Below, one piece after another: positions 1 to 8,295 of a DNA stretch of 64,000 nt; positions within the stretch are counted from its first letter, which is position 1, and each line of letters starts with the position of its first letter. The notes beneath the pieces were generated by a model. It made no database searches. It was not told the DNA's origin and saw nothing but the letters and a program-made list of their open reading frames with translations. Origin of the DNA: Deltaproteobacteria bacterium (GTDB lineage Bacteria; Desulfobacterota; DSM-4660; Desulfatiglandales; HGW-15); assembly GCA_020060215.1 (NCBI GenBank), contig JAGVAP010000022.1, forward strand, positions 59,164-123,163. The letters are read 5' to 3'. Made by a program: the position numbers and the translations under genes.

Positions 1-437
1 ATTGTCGAAACCCCGTCGAATTCGACGTTAATGAACTTGATGGGCTTGTCCAGAGTGTTGAAGGCGCCTGAACGCTCGCAGACCATGAAGGTGTGGATCT
101 TCGCGGTCTCTCTGCACGTTTGGGTCAGGTCGATGACGGTGTTCCTCCCCAGACAATCGGGGCAGTGGATGCGAAACGGCAGGTATACGGTCCCCTTGAA
201 CTCGCACCCAGGATTGTCGCATCTGGAACCGTGGATAATGCCTTTTGGCAGGCCTTCAAAAAACACGGCCTCTCCGCCGTAGGCATGGATATAGGTCATT
301 GCGCGAGGGTTGGTGACCCCCATTAACCTCCAATTCTCATCTTCATTCCTGATAGGCATGTTAGGGGTGATATGATGAAAGTCGCCCTTGATCCTATACT
401 GACCTTTCTTTACGCGAACAGTTCCGAAAATACTCAT
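1..437 (-). CDS. DUF35 zinc-ribbon OB-fold protein, partner of the adjacent thiolase (partial, 3' end outside window)
   Basis: Reading the minus strand from ATG at 437 gives 145 residues without a stop up to the window edge. The ATG is preceded by GGAGG four bases upstream. A zinc-ribbon is visible: Cys73 and Cys78 (C-x4-C), then Cys92 and Cys95 (C-x2-C), followed by the start of an OB-fold (TCRETAKIHTF). This order is that of the DUF35/OB-fold acyl-CoA-associated family, whose members are small non-catalytic subunits of thiolase-like enzymes. It lies just downstream of, and in the same direction as, the thiolase-fold gene at 656-2101, as known pairs do. The last part of the protein is not in the window. 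Family assignment is firm; the substrate cannot be told from the sequence. Confidence 0.85.
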   Translation of the reverse strand, partial: MSIFGTVRVKKGQYRIKGDFHHITPNMPIRNEDENWRLMGVTNPRAMTYIHAYGGEAVFFEGLPKGIIHGSRCDNPGCEFKGTVYLPFRIHCPDCLGRNTVIDLTQTCRETAKIHTFMVCERSGAFNTLDKPIKFINVEFDGVST

Positions 438-655
438 ATGGCCTCCATTGAGAATGGAAAATGGAATGGTGGAATAATGGAAATACCATCTCTCATATTA
501 CTCTACTCCAATAATCCACTCCCATATTCCATTCCAGTTATCCTGCCTTTGCCGAAGCGGGTTGCACCTCCACGCGGACTCGCAGGCAGGTGCTTTCGAT
601 TGAGTAATGAAACCATCATTCCAAGGTTCCAGTATTCCCATCATCCCAGCTTCCG
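438..655. repeat. Spacer of GGAATAATGGAAT-type repeats
   Basis: The gap between the DUF35 gene and the thiolase gene holds no gene. It consists of imperfect copies of a short motif (GGAATGGTGGAATAATGG at 463-480 and its inverse form TTCCATTCCAG around 528-538, then CATCATTCCAAGGTTCC at 612-628). The same family is found near 2.9, 9.7, 10.0, 16.3, 16.6, 21.9, 28.1 and 42.2 kb. In both orientations the pieces could fold into AT-rich hairpins. Confidence 0.7.
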
Positions 656-2101
656 TCATCCTGACTTGGCCAGCAGATGATCCGGGTCCATCAGGATGGT
701 GGCGGTGACGTGTGACCCGACTCCCGCATGGCTGATCGCCATCCCTCGCTTGGCTCCTTTGACCTGAAGGTCTTTCCAGTCTTCCGGCTTCTTCCTGTTA
801 AAGGCTTTCCACAGCTTGGGGTCGCCGTGCATTTCCGCCCACCTGTTCCAGATATGGGTGGCAACCTCGAATGTTTGCATGATTCCGGTAGCCCCGACTG
901 CATGCATACAACCGATCAGTCCGCCCGAGAGATTGGACGGGAGCTTTCCCGGCTTGCCGGTACGGGGATTGGTATGGTAGCAGTCTCCCGATTCCACGTA
1001 GTCCCTCCCGTTTCCATAAGGCCGGAGGCCGATGTCCTCATAGGTCTGGATGTCGCTGATGGTAAAAGCGTCATGCAACTCCAGCACATCGAAGTCTTCC
1101 ATGGGGTCCTTGATCCCGGCCATCCGATAGGCGTAGTATGCGGCCATTCTGGCACCTAGGAACGAGGTAAACCCCGGGTACCTCCCGGACCCAGGAAAGC
1201 GTTGCGCGAGATCCTTGTATTGATCGGGTTTTTCATTGGGCAGCAAAGGGATCTCCATGTTGCGGCGGCAGGCCGGTCTTAGGGTATGTGAGCCCGCGGC
1301 GACCCAGATCCGGAGAGGCTTGTTCTTGGTCCCTTTTGTAAGTTCCACGGCCGTTTTGTCATCGCAGATGATCGCACAGGCTGCGCCCACACTCATCAGA
1401 CAGCAGTCGAGAGCGCGCAGGGGATAGGCGACGACAGGAGAATTCAGAACGTCGTCCACCGTGATCTTCATCGGAGCTTGCGCAAACGGATTGAATCGAG
1501 CATACCCGTGGTGCTTTACGGAGATCTCGGCCAAGGTCCGCCTGAAGGAATCTTCCTCCTTACCAAAGACCTGCCAGTATTTCTGGGCCATCACCGCGTA
1601 ATAGCCCGTGTAGATATGGCCAAGGGGTGTTTCCCAGTCCTTGTCGGCTGCGCAGGAGATGAGATGGTTCCCTTCATCCGTTGGCACTTCGTCCATCCGC
1701 TCCCATCCCATGGCGAGCACGCAGTCCGAATACCCGGATGCAACCGCTTTCACGGCCTCCCAGAGCGTTGACCCTCCTGTGGCGCCACCTGTCTTGATCC
1801 CTATATTCCCTAGAGGGTCCAGTCCCAGTCTGTCATGAATGACCGCTTCACCGAGGAGTTGATCACCGAAGTGATCGGCAAAGTGTCCGTAGTAACAGGA
1901 ATGGATGTAGCTCTTGAGCTCCGCGGGGGTTTTGTCGATCAACCCGGCAGCCATGGTGATCGCATCGATACAGAGCTCCTCAGTCCTCTTCTCCGGAATG
2001 GCCCTGTCAAACTTCGATTGGCCTGCCGTGACCAGGTAGACAGGGCGCATCAGTTTGGGGGTCTTGAGCTGGCGCTCACTAAACTTGATCATTTGGACCA
2101 T
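656..2101 (-). CDS. Thiolase-fold acyl-CoA enzyme of the SCP-x/DUF35-associated type, nucleophilic Cys replaced
   Basis: A 481-residue thiolase-superfamily protein, a little longer than the usual 390-430. ATG at 2101 has a strong AAAGGAGGG site. The C-terminal thiolase motifs are present: LHDAF (His of the second half), and CMHAVGATG, which matches the GHPLGATG loop and keeps its His. The loop that normally carries the nucleophilic Cys (about NNCSTGS in SCP-x thiolases) reads TGGATGGS at residues 104-111, so Gly106 takes the place of Cys. A thiolase fold without this Cys cannot do a classic Claisen ping-pong reaction. The neighbour is a DUF35 protein; thiolase-like proteins that lack Cys and pair with DUF35, such as the steroid side-chain retro-aldolase Ltp2 with ChsH2, cleave C-C bonds as aldolases. 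An aldolase-type or other C-C lyase role is therefore an inference. An XRE-cupin gene lies upstream in the same direction. Confidence 0.85.
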   Translation of the reverse strand: MVQMIKFSERQLKTPKLMRPVYLVTAGQSKFDRAIPEKRTEELCIDAITMAAGLIDKTPAELKSYIHSCYYGHFADHFGDQLLGEAVIHDRLGLDPLGNIGIKTGGATGGSTLWEAVKAVASGYSDCVLAMGWERMDEVPTDEGNHLISCAADKDWETPLGHIYTGYYAVMAQKYWQVFGKEEDSFRRTLAEISVKHHGYARFNPFAQAPMKITVDDVLNSPVVAYPLRALDCCLMSVGAACAIICDDKTAVELTKGTKNKPLRIWVAAGSHTLRPACRRNMEIPLLPNEKPDQYKDLAQRFPGSGRYPGFTSFLGARMAAYYAYRMAGIKDPMEDFDVLELHDAFTISDIQTYEDIGLRPYGNGRDYVESGDCYHTNPRTGKPGKLPSNLSGGLIGCMHAVGATGIMQTFEVATHIWNRWAEMHGDPKLWKAFNRKKPEDWKDLQVKGAKRGMAISHAGVGSHVTATILMDPDHLLAKSG

Positions 2102-2132
2102 GCCCTCCTTTCATGGAAAAGAATGTTATCGG

Positions 2133-2305
2133 TTCTCGCGCAGAGACGCTGAGACGCAGATGCCTCTATCCTGGAGTTTTGGAATGTCCTTTCAGGCCGT
2201 GCGTTCCAACACAGTAGCTTCCATGATCACCTCCGCCAGAGACATAAGCGAACTGAGGTTAATTGCCTTTTTAACCCCCAGCGACTCAGCGTCTCCGCGC
2301 GAGAA
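2133..2305. repeat. MITE-like element with inverted ends (family A, CGCAGAGACGC)
   Basis: The left end TTCTCGCGCAGAGACGCTGA (2133-2152) is repeated inverted at the right end as TCAGCGTCTCCGCGCGAGAA (2286-2305), with one mismatch. The 170-bp unit fills almost the whole gap between the XRE-cupin gene, whose stop is at 2309-2311, and the thiolase start at 2101. It has no open frame of note. Related paired or single ends occur at 11895-11965, 18062-18175, 31938-32022, 32129-32154 and 46990-47018. Confidence 0.75.
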
Positions 2306-2308
2306 CTC

Positions 2309-2851
2309 TTAAAGCGTTCCCACCCACAGGGCGATCGCGAGTTCACCGGTCCTGTTTGTGATGCTCTGGTTATCCGTATTCGACCAGTAGTGCACGGTGT
2401 CCCCTTCGGAGAGCTGAAGCGTTCGGTCCCCATAGATCAACTCCAGCGATCCCTTGAGGACGCAAAGTATTTCCTGCCCGTTCTTAATCCCCTTGCGGAC
2501 GGGAATGGATTTCTCGGGCTGAAGGACGAGGACGGCGCTGTCCAGCACGTTCCTGTTCTCAGGTGCGAAGAAACGTCTTGTCACGAAACCCGTGTGGGGC
2601 AGGTCAACGTCGGCCCAGTCAGATTTGCGTATCACCACCAATCTTTCCTGCCGGTTGATCTGATTGATCAGATCTCCGGCATAGACACCGATTGCATCGC
2701 AAACTCTGATAAGGGTTTCTACGGACGGCGAGTTCACGGCGTTTTCAACCTGACTCAGAAAGCCTTCTGAAACACCCGCCTTTTCAGCCACTGTCTTGAG
2801 CGTGAGGTTTCTTTCTTTGCGGCACCTTCGGATAAGCGCCCCGAGATTCAT
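2309..2851 (-). CDS. XRE-family transcriptional regulator with C-terminal cupin domain
   Basis: The protein has an N-terminal helix-turn-helix of the XRE/Cro type (residues 1-60, with LKTVAEKAGVSEGFLSQVE as the recognition part) and a C-terminal cupin_2 beta-barrel (about residues 95-175; GQEILCVLKGSLEL and LSEGDTVHY are the two cupin motifs). This architecture is that of small-molecule-sensing repressors such as PuuR or SutR. I chose ATG at 2851 (MNLGAL...) because AAAGG lies six bases upstream; a TTG at 2869 would add six residues. It is transcribed towards the thiolase gene and away from the acyl-CoA dehydrogenase at 3274. It probably controls these acyl-CoA genes; the inverted repeat at 2993-3026 is a candidate operator. 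The ligand is unknown. Confidence 0.88.
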   Translation of the reverse strand: MNLGALIRRCRKERNLTLKTVAEKAGVSEGFLSQVENAVNSPSVETLIRVCDAIGVYAGDLINQINRQERLVVIRKSDWADVDLPHTGFVTRRFFAPENRNVLDSAVLVLQPEKSIPVRKGIKNGQEILCVLKGSLELIYGDRTLQLSEGDTVHYWSNTDNQSITNRTGELAIALWVGTL

Positions 2852-2992
2852 GGAAGACCTTTGGAGCAATGGAATGATAGGTTATGGAATGATGGAACAA
2901 TGGCGAAATTACAAATTCCGGTTTGGCAGCGCCATAGACTTTCACCCCTCGGGGGTGGAATCAGAGCCGGCGGACCTTTACCGAAACTTAAA

Positions 2993-3026
2993 CTTGACTA
3001 TTAGTTAACATTTTGTATATGTCAAG
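2993..3026. promoter_or_regulatory. Overlapping divergent promoters within an inverted repeat
   Basis: CTTGAC at 2993-2998 and GTCAAG at 3021-3026 form a 6-bp inverted repeat spaced by 22 bases. Plus strand: TTGACT (2994-2999), 16 bases, TATATG (3016-3021), pointing to the acyl-CoA dehydrogenase. Minus strand: TTGACA (3025-3020), 17 bases, AATAGT (3002-2997), pointing to the XRE-cupin gene. The near-perfect minus -35 box and symmetry suggest one site that serves both directions and could bind the regulator. The rest of the 2852-3273 gap has a short GGAATGATGG repeat patch (2872-2902) and no gene. Confidence 0.5.
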
Positions 3027-3273
3027 AAGAATCGGCGGTGCAATCCGGTCGGCCAATAATGTCATTGACAGTTCAACCATGCGCTCATATACTCCGAGCA
3101 ACCGTAGATAAACCTACTCACCTTACAAAATCAAATACTTACCCCTAAGAAGGAGACACGCGGTCAATAGGTTCAGGGGGTTGGGCAGGAGGACCTAGGC
3201 CGAGCGCGTGTGGTCTCGTTATCGAGATACAAACCGTAGAACCTGCGAACCTTTAAAGAGAGGAAGTGAAAAA

Positions 3274-4425
3274 ATGGACTTCAGTCTTTCCATGGAGCAG
3301 GAAATCCTCAGGAAATCGGTGCGTCAGTTCGCTGAGAAAGAGATCAGGCCGGTTGCACGCGAACTGGACGAGAAAGAGGAGTTCTCGTACGAGACAATGA
3401 GGAAAATGGGGGATATCGGGCTTTTCGGGATGTTCGTCTCGGAGAAATATGGCGGTCAGGCCATGGATTACGTCTCCTACATCATTGCGACGGAGGAGAT
3501 TGCCCGGGTGGATGGCTCCCACGCCGCGACGGTGGCGGCAGGTAATTCGCTCGGCATCGGCCCCCTTTATTACTTCGGGAACGAGGAACAGAAGCGAAGA
3601 TATCTGCCGAAGCTCTGTGCGGGTGAGGCCCTGTGGGGTTTTGGGCTTACCGAACCCAACGCGGGATCGGATGCGGGAAATACCCAGACCACCGCCTCAC
3701 TACACGGGGACGAGTGGGTAATCAATGGCAGCAAGATCTTTATCACCAATGCCTCGACCAGCATCACGTCCGGCGTTACCGCCCTCTGCCGCACCGGGAT
3801 GAGAGAGGATGGCCGCCAAGAACTGTCGTGCATACTTATCGAGGCCGGAACTCCCGGACTGGAATGCCGGGAGATGCATGGCAAGCTCATGTGGCGGGCT
3901 TCGAACACCAGCATGGTCTTCTTCGAGGATTGCCGGGTACCGAAGGAAAACATGCTTGGTCCCCGTGGGAATGGATTTCATCAAATGATGCAGACCCTGG
4001 ACGGGGGCCGGCTCTCGATCGGGGCAATGGGTCTGGGGGGCGCGCAAGGGTGCTATGAGCTCGCCCTCAAGTACGGCAAGGAGAGGGTGCAATTCGGAAA
4101 ACCGATCGGCACTTTTCAGGTGAATGCATTCAAACTCGCCGATATGGCCATGGAGATCGAGTGTGCACGGTTGATTCTCTATAAGGCGTGCTGGCTCAGG
4201 GACAACAGCAAGCCGTTTACGAAAGAAGCAGCCATGGCGAAACTCTATTGCTCAGAGGTCATGTACCGGTGCGCGAACCACGCAGTCCAACTCCACGGCG
4301 GCTACGGGTTGATGAAAGAGTATGACGTTGAGAGATTCTATAGAGACCAGAAGCTCCTGGAGATCGGGGAAGGGACTTCAGAGGTGCAACGGATCGTCAT
4401 TTCAAGGCTGATCGGAGCGCTATAA
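3274..4425 (+). CDS. Acyl-CoA dehydrogenase
   Basis: A 383-residue FAD enzyme that oxidises an acyl-CoA at the alpha-beta position and passes electrons to ETF. The start is ATG at 3274 (MDFSLSMEQEILRK), with AGAGGAAG upstream; a longer frame from 3208 has no such support and exceeds the family length. Family motifs are seen: GFGLTEPNAGSDAG in the middle domain, FGKPIGTFQVNAFKLADMA, and the C-terminal LEIGEGTSEVQR that carries the catalytic Glu position of short-chain acyl-CoA dehydrogenases. It stands alone, divergent from the XRE-cupin regulator. EtfBA and a second dehydrogenase lie near 50-53 kb and could be its electron partners. The substrate chain cannot be predicted. Confidence 0.93.
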   Translation: MDFSLSMEQEILRKSVRQFAEKEIRPVARELDEKEEFSYETMRKMGDIGLFGMFVSEKYGGQAMDYVSYIIATEEIARVDGSHAATVAAGNSLGIGPLYYFGNEEQKRRYLPKLCAGEALWGFGLTEPNAGSDAGNTQTTASLHGDEWVINGSKIFITNASTSITSGVTALCRTGMREDGRQELSCILIEAGTPGLECREMHGKLMWRASNTSMVFFEDCRVPKENMLGPRGNGFHQMMQTLDGGRLSIGAMGLGGAQGCYELALKYGKERVQFGKPIGTFQVNAFKLADMAMEIECARLILYKACWLRDNSKPFTKEAAMAKLYCSEVMYRCANHAVQLHGGYGLMKEYDVERFYRDQKLLEIGEGTSEVQRIVISRLIGAL

Positions 4426-4835
4426 AAGTTGGAGGTTGGAGGTTTGAGGTTGGAGGCCCAAGAAAGAGCATAGCGCATGGAGCATGGGGCATAGCGCAAG
4501 GGAAATGTTGCCAGGCGGGAAGAAGTTGAGAAGATGAGAAGTTGAGAACCCTGAACGGGGAACCCTGAACCCAACGAATCTGATTTAATCACAGACCTAC
4601 ACAGACCTACACAGACATTCTGTCCGGACGACCTGTCCGGGCAGAAATGGTCTCGGCCTGCGGCCAAGGTGAGAATCAGATCTACATTTTCACGAAGGGA
4701 TGACGTGTATCGACCGCTCAAGTCGAGCGGGCGATACAGCAGTTCCGTCTGTGCTCGTCCGTAACTTTCTATGGTAAAATAGATCTTGATCTTGAACCCT
4801 GGAATCTAAAATTTTCTTTACTCTTATGTTGGATT
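4426..4835. repeat. Mixed repeat spacer between acyl-CoA dehydrogenase and ABC exporter
   Basis: No gene is seen. The sequence is a chain of different short repeats: GGTTGGAGGTTTGAGGTTGG (4433-4452), GAACCCTGAAC copies (4546-4572), CACAGACCTACACAGAC copies (4592-4617), and an arm pair TCCGGACGACCTGTCCGG (4623-4640). All of these recur in other gaps of the window. Confidence 0.65.
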
Positions 4836-6656
4836 ATGTTGGACCGAATCCTGGGTAAGGAAATTGCCCACTATGTAAAGGCACATCGAGGACTGCTGTT
4901 CTGTTCTCTAGCCTTGACTGCCGTATCGGCCCTTTTTGTCGTTGTGCCCGCGTATCTTCTGCAGCCCTTCATCGATGAAGGCATGAAGACCGGCTCTGAC
5001 CCGGTGAGTTGGAAGATTCCGTGGGTCTCCTTTGGTTCGTGGGATCCCTCTACCTGGCACAAGACAGATCTTACTCTGATCGAAGGGATTACCCCAAACC
5101 GGCTTCTTCTCCTGCTGACCCTTGTTGCGTTCGCAGCCGTGGTCGTCAAATCCGGAGCCATCTACTTCAGCCAATTGGCTGCGGCGTCCTTTTCGAACAG
5201 GGCTGTAAGGACCATCCGGACCGAGCTGTTCGAAAAATTCATGGCCCTCCCGGCGGGCTTCTATCACAGGCAGAAAATAGGGGAGCTGATCTCGAGATCG
5301 ACTGCAGATCTGACCGTCATGCAGGAGCGGATCTCGACCATTCTCATCGGGCTAGTGGAGTATCCTCTCACCGCGCTTTCCTTTCTCGCGTATCTGCTGC
5401 TCATGAATTATCGGTTGACCTTGCTCATATTCGTGACGGTTCCAGTCATCGTCGGACTGATAAGGCTCTTCGGAAGAAATGTGAAGAAGCACTCGGCCAA
5501 TGTTCAGGAGGCCCTTTCACACGTGACCTCGTCCTACCAGGAATCCATTTCCTGTTTGAAGGTGGTTCAAGGCTTCTGCCGGGAGGGGGAGGAGTGCAGC
5601 CGATTTCGAAGCCTTGCAAACCGTCATTATGACAATGTGATGAAGTGGAGCCGCTGGTTTCTGGGGCTTGGGCCCATGATGGATTCCACGGTGTTCCTGA
5701 TCCTGCCTGTTACCCTGATTGTCGGCAAGATGTACTTCAACCACAGCCTTGGAGAACTCATGTCTTTGATCTATGCCTTCTCGAGGCTCTATTCACCGGT
5801 CAAGAGCCTTGCCAGGATCAACAATGAGCTCCGCACTTTGCAGGGGGCTACGGGTCGGGTCTTCAGCATCGTCAAAACGGTGCCGGATATCTGTGATATG
5901 AATGGGGTCGTCCACCTGCCGCGGCACAGGGAATCGATCGTATTCAAAGAGGTCGACTTCTCCTACGGAAACGGCCTCCCGGTACTGAAAGATATCTCCC
6001 TCTCCATCCGCGCGGGTGAGATGGCGGCTTTCGTGGGATCTACCGGAAGCGGCAAAAGTACCCTATTGGATCTCATTCCAAGGTTCTATGACGTGACAAA
6101 TGGAAGTATCACGATTGACGGACATGATATCCGCAGCGTCAGCCTGCGGTCGCTGCGTGAGCAGATCGGGATCGTCAGCCAGGAGATCATGTTGTTCCAT
6201 GACACGATTGCAAACAACATCGGTTACGGTTCAAGGGTGAATTCCCGCGAAAGAATCGTAGCAGCGGCTGAGGCCGCTTGTGCCCATGATTTTATCATGG
6301 CGCAGCCCAATGGATATGAGACCATTGTCGGTGACCGTGGTACCCTTCTCTCAGGAGGACAGAGGCAACGGATTGCGATCGCGAGGGCTATTATGTCGAA
6401 CCCGGCCATCCTGATATTGGACGAGGCCGCCTCTGCCCTCGATGCGGAAAGCGAACGGTTCATACAGGAAACCATTAAGAAACTGAAAGGCAGGATGACG
6501 ATCCTGGTTGTCGCTCACAGGCTCAGCACCGTCCGTGAGGCCGATCGGATCTACGTGCTGGAAAAAGGGAGGATCACGGAATCGGGCACACAGGACGATC
6601 TCATTGCACAGAGCGGCCGTTTCAGGCAGTTGTATGATATGCAGTTCAGGGGTTAG
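4836..6656 (+). CDS. msbA: MsbA-like lipid A/lipid-export ABC transporter (ATPase-permease fusion)
   Basis: A 606-residue half-transporter with an N-terminal six-helix membrane domain (about residues 15-330) and a C-terminal ATPase. ATPase motifs: Walker A GSTGSGKST near residue 400, signature LSGGQRQR near 505, Walker B ILILDEAASALD near 525, and H-loop AHRLS near 560. In Gram-negative bacteria such proteins flip lipid A-core or similar lipids across the inner membrane. There is a longer first extracytoplasmic loop (about residues 45-85, polar and Trp-rich) than in E. coli MsbA. No Shine-Dalgarno sequence is obvious before ATG 4836. It is flanked by repeat spacers on both sides, so it is probably transcribed alone. 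Assignment to MsbA rather than another exporter of this group rests on overall similarity. Confidence 0.85.
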   Translation: MLDRILGKEIAHYVKAHRGLLFCSLALTAVSALFVVVPAYLLQPFIDEGMKTGSDPVSWKIPWVSFGSWDPSTWHKTDLTLIEGITPNRLLLLLTLVAFAAVVVKSGAIYFSQLAAASFSNRAVRTIRTELFEKFMALPAGFYHRQKIGELISRSTADLTVMQERISTILIGLVEYPLTALSFLAYLLLMNYRLTLLIFVTVPVIVGLIRLFGRNVKKHSANVQEALSHVTSSYQESISCLKVVQGFCREGEECSRFRSLANRHYDNVMKWSRWFLGLGPMMDSTVFLILPVTLIVGKMYFNHSLGELMSLIYAFSRLYSPVKSLARINNELRTLQGATGRVFSIVKTVPDICDMNGVVHLPRHRESIVFKEVDFSYGNGLPVLKDISLSIRAGEMAAFVGSTGSGKSTLLDLIPRFYDVTNGSITIDGHDIRSVSLRSLREQIGIVSQEIMLFHDTIANNIGYGSRVNSRERIVAAAEAACAHDFIMAQPNGYETIVGDRGTLLSGGQRQRIAIARAIMSNPAILILDEAASALDAESERFIQETIKKLKGRMTILVVAHRLSTVREADRIYVLEKGRITESGTQDDLIAQSGRFRQLYDMQFRG

Positions 6657-6835
6657 TGAGGTCTGAAGGTCCTCTTCGCAGCCGCTGGAGGTTGGAGGAG
6701 CGTTCCGCTGCGCTTCACTTGAGGTTTGAGGCAGGAGAGAGAGGTCTGAAGGTCTAGGGTCCCGGGTCCAGGGTCGGCTCTATTCTCGGTTGCCTTAGCC
6801 TCCAACCTCTAACCTCCTACCTCCAACCTCTTCCC
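6657..6835. repeat. GGTTGGAGG-type repeats running into the end of yggU
   Basis: Copies of a GGTTGGAGG/CCTCCAACC repeat occupy this gap in both orientations (around 6687-6700 and 6798-6830). The right part overlaps the last codons and the stop of the YggU gene: its final residues LEVGG and the TAG at 6809-6811 are made of the repeat. Confidence 0.65.
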
Positions 6836-7117
6836 CAGCCGTTCATGCATCTCCTTCAGGGACACACCTCTGATCTGCAGGGTTTTCAGTCTCGAAGTCG
6901 CTCCTGAAATGATCTCTATATCGCCCTTCGGCACCGCCAACAAACCGGCAATGAATTCGATGAGCGCTTGGTTCGCCTTTCCATCCACGGGCGGAGCGGT
7001 CACCTTGATCCGATACGTCTCCCCCTCTTTCCCTGCGATCATATTCCTGGAGGATCGCGGCACGAGTTTCACCCTGATCATTGATGAGCCGCTTGGAGCA
7101 GCACTTCCCTTCGGCAT
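6809..7117 (-). CDS. yggU: DUF167 / YggU family protein
   Basis: A 102-residue protein of the small YggU (UPF0235/DUF167) family; the molecular role is not known. The conserved core is clear: IRVKLVPRSSRN, then IKVTAPPVDGKANQALIEF (the PPVDGKAN signature), and GDIEIISGATSRLKTLQI. ATG at 7117 is the only reasonable start. The last five residues (LEVGG) are encoded by an intergenic repeat and are probably not ancestral. It is divergent from the YggT gene, its common neighbour in many genomes, across a 91-bp AT-rich gap that must hold both promoters. Confidence 0.9.
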   Translation of the reverse strand: MPKGSAAPSGSSMIRVKLVPRSSRNMIAGKEGETYRIKVTAPPVDGKANQALIEFIAGLLAVPKGDIEIISGATSRLKTLQIRGVSLKEMHERLGKRLEVGG

Positions 7118-7208
7118 CCTGCGTCCTGTTCCTGAATATTTGAATTGAATTCAAAGCAAAATTAATATACTTTAAGCAAAATCAAGCTTACCCTTGAAAG
7201 GATCGGCG

Positions 7209-8018
7209 ATGACCCTCCTCATATCCCTTGTCGATATATTCCTCATACTGCTGCTCCTGAGGCTTCTCATCAGACCCAATGAGGCCTATTTCGATCCAAT
7301 ATACCGACTCATATACCGCGTGACCGATCCTGTAATCAAGGGCTCTTCTTATGTCCTCAGCGGTGTCCCCCGCCAGGTGTTTCTCAGCGTTGCAGCACTC
7401 GTTCTCCTGCGGGGGCTACTTTATGCATCCACGGGTACGATCTCCGCCGCCACAGGTATTGGAATGAGCCTAATGGATCTTTTCAAGCTGCTCTTCCAGG
7501 CCTACATCGTCATGTGGTTCATCTCGGTCCTGTCGGGGTGGAGCTACCGGACCTCACTTCAGGGTTTGATCGACCGGGCCTTTCACCCGTTCAACAGATT
7601 GACCTGGCGGTTCAGAATTCAAAGGAATCATTTTCATCTCCTTGTCATCATGATTCTTTTTGCAGCCTACGTCCTCTTCGCCGGACTGGCTCGGTTCATC
7701 TTTTACCAGGCTCCATCCGTTTCGGTCTTCACGATAGGCATCTTGGAAGCCTTCCTGCTGGTGCTGGGACTCTTTCCTTTCCCCGGGTTCTTTTCGCTGA
7801 TCATCATCATTGGTGCCCTTCTTTCCTGGGTCAACCCCGATCCGTCCAACTCCATAGTTCGTGCTATTTATGGGATCAGTGAACCCCTCCTTGCCCCCTT
7901 CAGGAGGATCGTCCCGAACCTCGGCGGGCTGGACATTTCACCCATCATCGCTCTCCTATGTTTTCAACTCATCGGAAGCTTCGGCCAGCAGATCATCTCG
8001 GGGCTGGTAAGGAGCTAG
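7209..8018 (+). CDS. yggT: YggT family integral membrane protein, two-domain form
   Basis: A 269-residue membrane protein. Two YGGT domains are seen, about residues 3-95 and 165-265, each with two hydrophobic helices and the family pattern of a polar stretch followed by a second helix (FDPIYRLIYRVTDPVI in the first; NSIVRAIYGISEPLLAPFRR in the second). ATG at 7209 has AAAGGA seven bases upstream, so it is preferred over TTG at 7194. YggT proteins are linked with cell-division or osmotic functions, without a defined activity. The divergent yggU gene supports the assignment. Confidence 0.9.
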   Translation: MTLLISLVDIFLILLLLRLLIRPNEAYFDPIYRLIYRVTDPVIKGSSYVLSGVPRQVFLSVAALVLLRGLLYASTGTISAATGIGMSLMDLFKLLFQAYIVMWFISVLSGWSYRTSLQGLIDRAFHPFNRLTWRFRIQRNHFHLLVIMILFAAYVLFAGLARFIFYQAPSVSVFTIGILEAFLLVLGLFPFPGFFSLIIIIGALLSWVNPDPSNSIVRAIYGISEPLLAPFRRIVPNLGGLDISPIIALLCFQLIGSFGQQIISGLVRS

Positions 8019-8295
8019 GTGTGGTTCTCGCGCTGCCGTCGCCGCGGCGAAGCGCCTCTTTGCCGTGCCACGAAGCCGGGAGACGCTGAGGCGCAGACGA
8101 TCCGGGGTCAGAACCAGAGCACTTGAAATCCGAATATCGAAATTCGTCGAAATCCGAAACAAATGAATTCAAATCCGAATGTTCAAAATGGAAGAAGGTG
8201 GAAAAGCAAGGCCATGATCTTCCGTTTTGATCATTTGGATTTTGGCCATTCGGCTTTATTTAGACCTGCATCTCCCGCGAAACATCGCACGGGAT
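8019..8295. repeat. Repeat spacer between yggT and an orphan gene
   Basis: No gene is seen. It starts with a degenerate family-A end (TTCTCGCGCTGCCG at 8026-8039, GGGAGACGCTGAGGCGCAGA at 8079-8098) and continues with AAATCCGAATNTC copies (8129-8180) and an inverse TTTTGGCCATTCGGC part (8242-8256). Confidence 0.6.

Noticed and set aside
455..545. CRISPR-like appearance of repeated units in spacers (also at 9.7, 16.3, 21.9, 28.1 kb)
   Set aside because: Units are contiguous or irregular, there are no unique spacers of constant length, and no cas genes are present.
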